Positions 23,401 to 35,400 of a stretch of DNA of 64,000 nucleotides are shown here, in pieces. The notes below the pieces were generated by a model. It was not told the DNA's origin and did not search any database. It saw only the letters and a list, made by a program, of their open reading frames with translations. A program made the translations under genes and the position numbers. Each line of letters begins with the position of its first letter. Within the stretch, counting starts at the first letter, position 1. The stretch is from Cryptomeria japonica (taxonomy: Eukaryota; Streptophyta; Pinopsida; Cupressales; Cupressaceae), in assembly GCF_030272615.1 (NCBI RefSeq), contig NC_081410.1, positions 125,801,640-125,865,639 on the forward strand, given 5' to 3'.

Positions 23401-26400
23401 CAGCTTTAATTCAGCTTATGAAAATGGCAGATTTTATTCATACAAATCATCACCCTTTACTCAGTATCGTTGTGCCATTTCTGCAATGATTTGTTGCTGC
23501 TGCTGATTGAGGTCCCTGCAAATTGATACAATTGGCCCATTTAGATAACAGTTCTGTTTACTCAAATGGTCACGGCCTCAAATGAGAATCATACTATAGT
23601 AATCCTTGTTACCTTGAAGAATATGGATCACTGCAAACCAGTTATGAATTGTAGATTCGAAAGGATATTTCTTTAATTACAAAATGAAAATTGATCCAAT
23701 CTGCACAACAGTGATTTTTGTGTGAAATCACTCCAAAATATTGTGGGTTTCCATCCTCCAATTCTAGACCTAGACGATTTCTGCCCTCAGTTAAATTTTG
23801 AACAGAATTCCAATGCTCAAACAAGGAATAGAAACCAGAAAATAGAATGCATAATTAATATGTCTCTTCCTCCTTGCTTGAAGGCCTGTCTTAAATAGAC
23901 TTCTCCTCCAAAAGATATATGTCTTCAAATTTCCTTCATGACCATTGATTGATAGTTGAGAGGAATTATTTAAAATAAAATTTAATCATGATAAATTGTC
24001 ATATTTTTCATTTTAATTCTACTTGAGGCTGTCTTTATTATAATCGTAAGATTTGGCTATAGATATTGCCACCCAAGATTTAAAGGTCTATGGGAAGCAC
24101 AAGATACTTAAAAGGATCAATATGACAAGAATAAATTGTATTTCTATCAAAAAATGCCAATAGAATGAATGCACAATAGGACAACAATAGGGCAAGGTGA
24201 GACATAGGATAACATAAGATTATGACAAATGTCTAATTTTATGGTATAAGAAATAAAGTAATAGATATCCTATGTGTATCCTATGTAAACTTAAGTGATA
24301 AGATGTGAAAGGGAATAATAGTGGAACTAGATAGATAAACCCCTATACACACCAACACCCTCCCCCTTCCCCACCTTAAGTGCAACTTAGGAGGAAGAAA
24401 AAATATGCAAATATGAGTTCCAATTACTAGGCCCAATGAGGTAACCATGTACAAATTGTTAGTTTAGGAACAGACTGATAACAGAAAGCAGACAATAACA
24501 AATGCAACACACATAACACAGCAGTACCCTGGGAAAACCTCCCTCTTGGAGGTGAAAAACTCAACAACAAAAGATCTCAGATTTTATTAATTAAACTCAG
24601 TAGCAGATTTACAATCTTGCTTCACACATGAAGCATGCTTCAAATTAGGGCACACATTAGAGTAGACTTATCTGTAGTTGCTACAATAATCTGATTGTGA
24701 AGAATTCACTTGACCTTGAATGACTTGCAGCTTTAGATGAAGTTCACTGACACTGTGAACAAGTTTGCCAGCCCTAAATGAAGGTTCACCAACCTTAGAG
24801 GATATTCACCAATCCTAGATAATAGTTCGCTGATCCTGGATGATTATCAGAATGAATTCGCTGCACTGAATATCTGATTGCTAGAAGTAATTTGCTGAAT
24901 AGACAGGTAGATCGCTGATGATGCAATTGATAATCTTGCTGAATGAATGAACTTGTATATATATGCAATTTGCCACCCAAATTGCTGTAGGTCAGCCTTG
25001 TGCAATTTGAATTTACCATAACAATTTGGCACTCAATAACTAATAAATAGGGTTTGCCCAATACGGTTTACACGTTCCATAAATTGGGGCCAGACGAATA
25101 TATATTTCAAATTACAATTACAAGTTACATGCTGCCGCTCACATAGGGCCAGACCTAAGTATGATTTACATATCAAATTGTTGTCGTCATTATGGCTAAG
25201 GCCGACAGGCCACTTAGCCATCAAACATGCTAGGTCAGCTCTAGAAGGATCCGACCTAGCTACACATCAACACAAATCAATATTTCACAAATGGAGAAAA
25301 AGAGAAATCATAGTGGGACAAAACTACTTCCGAAAAGAGAAAAAAAAAAAGAAAAATGGTCTCAAAAAGATAAGGAGGAGAAAGCAGTATGTGAGGGAGA
25401 AATCTTTCCATCAAAGGGAATGAAGAGAGAAGGTCAACTGATCTTTCACCCGCAAGAGAGCTCGCAAATGATGACAATAACCCTTACTGAAGGGTTTGGT
25501 GAAGATATGTGCAACCTGCTTTGCTATAGGGCAATATTGCAAATCAATGTCGTGCTCTTTTATTAGCTCCTTAATGTAGTGCATATAGATCTCGGTTTGT
25601 TGATGTTGAACTGGGTTCTTCAAGATCTGGAATGGTGAAGCCAAACTCAGTCGGAATATTTTGAAGCTAAATAGCCTCAGTGGTTGCATTAACAGCTCTT
25701 TGATACTTATCTCAGTTAAAGAAAGAGTGATAGCAAGCTGCATCTTACTCCGCTATCAAATGGGGTTTGAACCAAGATGAAAGTAGTAAGATGTGGACTT
25801 ATGATCATCAAGATCACCAACCCATTCAATATCTGTATATCCAACTAAGTCTACCTTTGTACCTGTTGCATAGGGAATCCCATAGTGATGAGTATCTTGT
25901 ATATAATGCAAGATGCGTTTGGCAGATTTCTAATGAAGCTTATTTGGTTCTGCATAAAGTGTGAAACCATGCCAACTGCAAAAGAAATTTAAGAGTGAGT
26001 CTGAGTCAAATAAATGAGGCTCCCAACAAGTTGATGATACAAAGTGGCATGAACTAGTGGAGTAGAACACTTGGCCTCAAGTTTGACTTTTGATAGAAAG
26101 GGAGTTGGAGCCGGCTTACAATCAGCAATGTGGAATTGAGCAAGTAGATCATGAGTGTACTTGGGTCGAGCAAGAGTGATCCTAGAAGAAGATTGAGTGA
26201 TCACTTTCTTGAGAAAGTAGTGCAAAGGGCTCAAGTCAATCAAAGCAAATCTTTCTTGTAAAGAAGATTTGACTCTGCCAATGATGGATGATCTCCTTGT
26301 AATGATTAAGTCATCAACATAAAGAACAAGATGCAAATGAGAGTCATCCTGTCACAAATGTAGACATTTGGATCCAAGTGACATGTAAAGAATCTTGATT

Positions 26401-29400
26401 GAGAGAAGAAAGGAGTCCATCTTGGCATACAAATCACTAGGGGCTTGCTTGAGGCCATCGATAGACTTAATCTACAAACCAAATGAGAATCTTGAGTAAA
26501 TCCATATGGTTGCTTCATGTATATCTCCTCCTAAAGATCCCTATGAAAAAATGTAGTCTTTACATGCATTTGATGTGTAGCCCATCCATGTGTAATAATG
26601 GCAAGAGTCAAGCGAGTGGAATTCATCTTAGTGATGGGGGCAAAGGTCTTTCTGTAATCAACAACAAAAATCTATGAGAAACCTTTGGCCTCAAGCTGTG
26701 CTTTGAACTTGTCCACAATTCCATCTACTACTTATTTGGTCTTATAGATCCACTTACATCGAACCATTTTGTTTCCCTTAGGAAGAGGAACCAAGTCCCA
26801 TGTGTTGGTTCCACATCAAGGAACTACTCTTCCTCTATTGTGGAATCCCACTCAATAATTCGAATCCCACTCAATAATTCTTGATGCTTCCTCAAATGAT
26901 TGTAGATTAGAAGTAGAGGCAATGTAGACATGTGGAAGATGTTGATGTCAGCCCCGAGTCTAATGAGTGTTTGAAGGATCCTTGATAAAAGTGCTTGTTG
27001 CTTGTAGTTTGCCGAGCCCATTGAGGCAATGAAGATGAGTATGAAAGATGAGAATCCTCAACCTTTGAATGTGAACCCTGCAAAAGTGTAATCCTTTGAG
27101 ATTGAGGCGAGGTAGAATCATTTGAGTTAAATGATGAAGAGACTTAGAGGGCAGGCTAGGAGAGATTTTTTCAAATTGAACACCATCTGACTATCCAACA
27201 AAGATGCAAGGGCTGGTTTGAGGTTCCAAATCTTTTCATATTTTTTGGGGAACGCATGCCCAATTTGGAGAGTCAAAAACTCAAAAATGCCTCAATTGGT
27301 TTCCTACCATAGCAAGCTTTAAAAGTACCTTTCAACGCCTTGTGGGGAGATTGATTTCGAATGTGTTTAGCCCATTAATGGCTTCAACCCAATATTTTGG
27401 ACCAAGAGAACAAGCACGAATCATTTCTTTCAGCAACATCATTCTATTGTGGTGTGTATGCATTGAATGCTGAAGATCTATCCCTTTGATAGTACATAAT
27501 TGCACAAGATGGTTTACACATTCTCGACCATTGTTAATGCATAAAATATTGACATACTTTCTAGATTGCTTTTTCAACATAACTATGACTTCTTGAAACT
27601 TGTCAAAGACATCATTCTTCTGGTGAAGAAAGTATATCCAAGTGTATTTGGAGTATTCATTAATGAAGGTGAGCACATAGCAATCCTTATTGAAATATAA
27701 AGTTGGACATGGACTTGGTAGATCACCGTGAACCAACTGAAGGACTTCTAAAGCCTTCCATGACTTCCTCTTTTCAAACTTTCTTTTCAAAGTTTGCTCA
27801 TAGCACAACTTGGACACACAACATTTAAAAAACTAATTTGAGGGAGACTTGTGACCATAATTTGTGAGTTGAGCTGCAGAAGATAGTAGTAGTAAAGTTG
27901 GCCAAACCACTCATGCCATATCTTACTCATTGAATTTGAATGAGTGAGTAATGTTGTGGAAGGAGATTTTGGCTCAAAGTGGGAGAATGTATTTAGTCAA
28001 GAATCATTATCAGCCTGTCCTATTTCAACCAAGGCATCATCCTCAAGATTATTGACCGCAATTGTATTAGGAGAAAAATTTCTTACCATTCCCAAATTGA
28101 GTTACTTGATTGAAGGAAGGTTGGCACACAAGTCAGGAACACAAAGATCATTTTCAAATGATCCATCATCTATGTCAACCAAACATTTTCCTACAAATTC
28201 CACTTGAGCATCATCGCTTGCAAGAATGTATGTCACCATACAACGCTCCAATGAAGAGAAATGTTCTTTATTAGAACCCATGTGATGTGCAATACTTGAG
28301 TCAAGGATCCACTACTAAGAAGATTTTGTGGTTGCATTAGGTGCAGGTCCTCTAACTTTCCTTAATTTTGAAGTGGAAGAAGATGGAAAATTGATGTGAT
28401 TTTTCTTGATAATGCGTGTCAACTCATCAATTTGCTTATTATGGCAACACTGATCTTCATGACCTAATTTCTTACAATATGAACTAGTCAGTCTCTTCTT
28501 TGATTGTGCTTTATCTTTGTGTGTCTTGTTTTTTGATTGCTTTTGTTTCTTACTGGATGTCGTCCCATGCCCTATCACCAAATCTCGTGACTTGGATGAC
28601 TTGAGAATATCCATGGAGATCAACTTTGTTTGTTCAAGCATCAACATCTCTAAAATCAATCGAACAATAGTGTAGTATAGGCATTTTCCATAGTCAAATC
28701 ACGAGTTTGGAAACTAGGAAGGAAAACTACATATTCTAAAGGAAGTTTTTTTGACAAATTGAAGATCAATTGTGCATCCTTCTTAACATTACCATAGTCT
28801 TTGAGTTGTGCTTTTAATTCATGAGCTTTAGATACATAATCTTGGATATTGTCAATTTTTTTTGGATCTAGATTAGTGAGATCATTATAAATTTTGTATC
28901 TCCCTATTCTTATTAGTGTGATTAAATAATTGAGCAAGTTTATTCCAAGCCTCCTTAATTGTTTCACGCTTATCAATCTGAAAGATGAAGAAAGACAAAG
29001 TCAAGAGAAACAAATTTACGTAGAGTTCAAAGAGCCATAGTCTTTTAATGAGCCAGTTCACTTTTTATTTAGAATTGGTTGGTTTTGGAATGGATCCATC
29101 AAGGCAGTGAATTAGACGTCTTTCCATTAGTCTACTCCAAGCTTCTATTTTCCATGATGAATAGTTATGTGAAGTTAAAAGAGGAAACTTAGAATGACCC
29201 ATGGCTAATATATTGAGAGCACAAGGGAGAACTCGAATCACAATCACACAATTCAACCTCCCCAATTGCAAATATGATTTGGCACTTAGTGAGGTTACAA
29301 TTGCCATTGCAAAAAAAAGCTAGTAGTCTTTTATCTCACTGCATTACGAAGCTACAATTTTTTATCACAATGACTATAAATCGATAACACCACTGTGAAG

Positions 29401-32400
29401 TACACAAAAAATCTGCATTTTTTTAAGTTGCACCTAAAAGGAGTTTGTATGAGCTTGAACGGAGCCCCAAAATTTCCCAAAAGGATAACGATTCAACACC
29501 ACCTAGGACAACTTGCAATTTTTGGAAAATCTGTGTTATTTGCACCATTGTGTAGAGCACGATAGACTAGCCCAAACAAAAAAATTTTGCTCATAAATTG
29601 AAGTTTGTGAGTCAAAATATTTCGTTCAGAAGTTGAACTCCAAATTTGAAAGCTTCAATCAACAAAGGAGCCAAAATTCAAAAACAACTTGGTAACATCA
29701 TGATGATGCCATTGCTAAATTTGGTAGAACTGTTTCTAGTTTTGTTATCAAATGTAAAATGTTGCTAGCTAAATTTAGAACACTGCTAAAAATTGGAACT
29801 TTTGCAAGATCTGGTTGTATTAGATCTTGTTGCATTGCTAAATCTGAAAATCTGTCAAAATAACTGCTAACTTTGGTGGATTTGCTTTATGGGGATTTTT
29901 TTTGAATTTACTATTTTTATTCTTTTTGTAGAGATTTTTGTTTAAATTTTGGAATTTTTTTAAATTAAAAAATATGGGTGGTGTGGGGGCAATGTGGGGG
30001 CCACATCACATGCCCAAATGAAGAGGGGCGAGGCCCTTTGAATGTGATTGTGACTTAGGGGTCGACAAACCCTGTAAGTGTTGCAACCTCTTGGTGTGGG
30101 GTTTGTGCCTATTGAAGGTGCTCCCTTGTATACTATTGTAGGGTACATAGGTACCTTGTGAAGCATTTTTTTTGATTTTTAATAATTTAAAAGACTTCTA
30201 CAAGCTTTAAAAATTACAGTTCTATTAGTAATTTTTTTTTGTCATTAAAAAAAATTCATAGAGAAAAATATAATTTTTTTATTTTGAAAATTGTATTGCA
30301 CAATAGAGGTTGGGCTGTATGACTTAGCTTGCTAAAAAAGTTTTGCCACAAAATCAATTTGTCCAAAATTGACGATTTGTTAGTCAATCTTACTTGCTTA
30401 GGTAGTCTGGATGCATTGGTAGGCTTTGGTTGGCTCCACCAACCTCCCAAAATGTACCTGCAATACAACGCTACAATAGGAACCCCCCAAACTTCTATCA
30501 TACTTATTTGATTCTATAGATCAACCAAGGATGCAAGATAAGAGCATACTCAATGCTTGAAGAAAATACAAGAACTACAAGATCTGCATTTAAGATCTCT
30601 TAGAAGACTATTTGAAGGCAACTTGCTCTTATACCATGTAAGATTTGGCTATGGAGATAGCCACCCAAGATCTAAAGACCTAGGGAAAGCACAAGATCAC
30701 TACGATAAGAATAAACTGTATTCTTAGCAAATAATGCTAGTTAAATGAATGTACAATGTATGTGAGACCTTTGGTTGTGTAGGCTAAGGTGAGACATAGG
30801 ACAACATAAGATTATGACCTATGTTACCTTGAGCTTCTGGGATGGGAATGGTAGGGGACAGTGGGATGAGTTTCCGGGACGACAACTATTTTTTGCCAAT
30901 TTTGGGAACGACGGGGGACAGCAAAGGGGACGGATATATAAAATATAGGGAAAATTTAAAATATATAGGGAAATTTTAAATGTTCATATGAAAAATAGAT
31001 AAAGCATGTATATATACATTATATTTATATGAAAACATGGATAAAGCATGCACATGTACATTATAGAAACTTAACTGTAATGTCCCCTACTAAGAGGTTG
31101 TCTGTTTCCCAATAAATTAACCCATGTTACAATACGTTATTGTGGTTTCAATTCACATTTCTAAACCTAATGCATGAATTATTATTAGCAATATATTTGA
31201 TATTTATTATATTCATTCCTATCTTAATTGTCTTTACTAATCCTAATTAGGGATGGGGATTTACTGTCTTAGAGCACTGACACCAACTACAAAGAGGCTC
31301 CCTCAAGGCCAAGACTATGATCCTACCCATCTTGGGCTCAGCATCACTTGTGATGGGTTTACTCGCCTTTCCCTACACACACCAACGTATTCTCTCATAG
31401 TCATTAGCAAATGAATTAAAGTCTAGGCCACTAATATTATAGTCTTCCATGTACTATGAATGTATATGAAATAAGTTTGACTGTCATACATATTGCAGTC
31501 TATATTAATAGTACTATTAAATTCTGCATAAGAACATTATCAGACTTCATATATTAAGCACATCCCTATGCGTACCACCAAGAACAAGGATGCTACTGCC
31601 TGTAACTTAATAACAGCTATTATTTAAACAGTTTGTATTAACAGTATTAGTTTTAGACTGCTATATTATGTTGACCATTATATTACGATATGTCAATAGT
31701 ATCATTGTGTACCAACAGAATTGTATTAATATTGATTGTATTAGTATTCCTTGTATCCACAATATTAAGTTATATTAGAAATGTTAGAAATGTCAGTATT
31801 GAATTATATTAACAAGAGTTAATTTACTAGAAGTGTTAATTATTTTATCTATGCTATGCTAAACTGGCCTAATAAATCAGTATCCTAGAACTACTAATCT
31901 ACTCATACAGTGGAGTTTTTCCCAGTTACTGTTCTGCAGTATTTCCATCCGCATTCCCTCCTCTTTCTCTTCCCGTATCCTCTTCTTATCCTAAATTTTC
32001 GTGTCCTCTCGGCTGGGGGAAAGACTGTCTATTTGAATTAAAGTTGAACTACATTTTTTTAATTAAAAATGCATTTTTTTTGCAAAATTTAATGAGAAGA
32101 TGCATCCAATGAGTCAATAAATGAGAACAGAAAAGAAATAAGCTGATTCTAGATATATTTAAATGCAAAGTATCTACAAAATTGCATCCTCATGAGGAAT
32201 GCTGATGGCTGGAAGCCTGGAAGCAAAATAGTAAATAGTTTTTGTAAAACCAAAAGTAAATACATCATTACAATTACAACTTCCTCTTCCTAGCTCTAGC
32301 AAAAACTGGGGGAGAGGTAGAACTAGAGGGTCTAGTCCTAGAAGTCTGCAGTGGGCATGAGGCACGTGACTATGCCTCCTCGCTCGGTATGGCTGGCTCA

Positions 32401-35400
32401 TCCTCCATCCTAGCTGAAGCTATGTCTCCACCTTCTTTTGGCACTGACAATGACTTCTCATCCTCATCCTCTTCCTTCTCAATGTCGTCCAGCATGAAAC
32501 CAAATCCACCCCCCTCCTCCTCCATAGCCTGCCTCTCGAAATCAGTGATGTCATCCTCGGAAAACAATGGAGGCTGCTCCTGTGATGTTTGATCATCACT
32601 ATAAGGATCTATATCATCCAAGTCAATTAGACTGCCTTCTACTTCCTCTACCTTCCTTACGTGCAATCGAAGATTATATTGCACGAAGACAAGGTCATCG
32701 AGGCGTTTCTGTGCTAACTTGCTCCTCTTCTTCGTGTGGATTGCTTCAAACAAGCTCCAATTGCGCTCACAACTGGATGAACTACAAGGCTGACATAAGA
32801 CTCTGAGGGCAAATTTTTTGAGATGTGGGGATTTTTTGAGATGTGGGGTTTTTCCACCTCAATTTTGCCACCAAGCATCTGCACAATATTTTTTTGTGAA
32901 AAGTTAAAAAGCAAAAGAGAAAAGAGAAACATAATTTATCAATTTATCAATCACTTTAGATCCCAAAATCCAAATGGCAAATGTTATACCTAGTGTTTGA
33001 GTGGTTTTTCCTCTCCTAGCCAGCTCTGAAGAGAATAGCTTACCCCTTGCTTCCTCATAATTTTGGAGTTTGCTCACAATGAGGTCTCTCTCCTCAACAT
33101 CGGGTACCATCCTCTCAATGTATGTAGTGAGGCCCTCCATAACCTCTCCATTAAGATTTGAGTTTAGCCATGCTCCACTCACAAACATGCTCCACTGAGG
33201 CTTCTTTGATTATGGTGAGTTTAGCCATGCTCCACTCACAAACATTTGTTTCAAAGAAGTCAATGCAGCAAGAAGGCTTTGCAATGTGAAGAAAATCGTT
33301 GTAAATCTTGTGACACCAACTCTCACTGAATCTTTCCCTTTGTGTGCTCTCTCATCAAATTTAGAACCCAAGGGTGATTGTAAATATATTTGGTGATCCT
33401 CCTTGCACCTTCCATAACTAGAGTCACCCACTCAAGTTTTCCTGTGTCTTCCAAAAGAAGGTCAAGGACATGTGCTGCACAAGGTGTCCAAAAAAGAGTG
33501 CGGTGCCTCTCTTGGAAGATTCTACTTGCATCCAAGAAAAACAAAGCTACAACAAATGAAAATATTGCTAAAGGTGATAATTAAAAAGGATTCTACCTGT
33601 TGCATTATCTGTGATGTTTTGCACCACATTCTCTACTCCCATCTCCATGACAACGTGCTCCAACATTCTAGCCAATGTTTCTGCATTTTTCACCTTGCTG
33701 GAGGCATCAACCGATTTCAAGAACACTACATTTTCCTTGCAAGCAGCCAAAAAATTAATGATGGTGCAGTTCTTGCCATCTGTCCACCCATCAGAAAGAA
33801 TGGTGTAGTCATATTTTGCCCATTCAATTTTTTGGTTCTCCACCACTTCTTTTGCCCTAGCAATTGCATTTGTGAGCAACCTACAAGAACAAAGTGAAAT
33901 TAGTTCTTAACTTCTTATTACACAATTTTGATTTAATAAACAAGAAATTTAAAAACAATTAAAAATGAAATCAAGTGGACTATTTAGTAATTTACTAACC
34001 TCCCACTCAAATCCTTGCGAGAAGGGGTCTTGTACCCTTTTTCTGCAACTGTCATTGCGGTCACCAAATTCAGCCAAAAAGGATTTTCTGCCACATTGAA
34101 TGAAATGTTGTTGAAGTCCCAAAAATCAGCACATGCAATGTCGACTTTCTCATGTGCTTGTGCCTCCCTATTCCATTTAGTTGCCTCTAATGATGGCTGT
34201 GCTCTAGGTGTGTTCCTGGGCACAACATAATCACCTATGGACCTTGATCGTGATGCAACAGTGCCACTGCTAGTGCTAGGTACTCTACTAGAGGAAGCAG
34301 AAGTGATGGGCGAGGTGGTGGTGGGTTTGCAGATACGTGGGCCACACAGAGAGCCCACTATGCCCTCAAGTGCTTGTTCTTCTTTAATGTCAATAGAAGC
34401 ACCTTGAGATTCAACTATGGCTGATCTCATGGCTTGCTTTGCCCTCTCCCTTTGCAATTTCTTCTCTTCCTTAGCTGCAAGTAGGGCATTCATTTCTCAT
34501 TTTATTCCAGGAGTGGTCCCTATGCATTCTCTAGCATCATGCCTATCTATATCTGCAAGGTGGTATTTGATGCGGTTGATGCCTCCATGAAGTGTTTTTT
34601 CACACTCAATGCAAATAACTGCCCCAGGTTCCGGTCCCTCATAGGTATACCTCCAAGCCCTATCTCACGCACCTTTAGGACGGGTGCCTATATATCCAGA
34701 TGGGCATGGTTCTAGTGGCCAATCAAAACTTGCCATAATTAATGCTTAGTTAACCTACACATACAAAGTGAAAAAAAGTTTCATTTTAGTTAAACAATCT
34801 AGCAAACTATCTAAATTAGTTGAAAAAAATTTAGACATCATTCAAAGTTTAAAAAGAAAAAAAAACTATTAGGGTTTGATTTTTTTTGGAAAACTAGATA
34901 TTCTTCAAAAAAATAGTGAAAAAATCAACAAAACTTGTCAAAACTAGTGTTAAATCTTGTTCAAATAACTTAAAAAGATTTGAGACTACTTAGGAATGAT
35001 TTCTAACTCATCTAGATTCAATAACCTGGGAATCTGATTTTTCTTGAAAAATCACCTCAAATCCCCTTCAAAATCCCCTTCAAATCCACTTGGAATTCGC
35101 AAGAATCGCTCAAAATCACCTTGCAAGAGTGTTGTAGTCACCCTTCCCCCTTCCCAGCCAAAAACCCAAGCTAAAAATATGAAATGAAATGTATTTTTGA
35201 CCTTTTTTTCTGTTATGATGGAGCGGCCGATTTTTTGTCTTGGACTCGCCGAGTTTGAGTTTTTGTCAAAAACTCAGTGAGTTAAAGTCAAAAAGACTCA
35301 CAGGGTTAAAAAACTCAGTGAGTTTTTACAGCTCTCCGAGTACCCTGCGAGTAGTCCAACTATGATTTGAAGTATTGCAACGGACGTGTCTCTTCCTTAG

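Larger units (their letters stand above)
20873..24039. other. Intron 13, left part before the copia insertion
   Basis: Holds an LTR remnant with a hairpin (about 21190-21745), then about 2.3 kb with no intact coding frame. Two short minus-strand exon-like segments at 23613-23630 and 23461-23515 are described under findings. Confidence 0.6.

Noticed and set aside
25178-25566. Lys/Glu-rich + strand frames
   Set aside because: Antisense to the 3' end of a minus-strand copia element and its solo LTR; composition reflects an A-rich tract.
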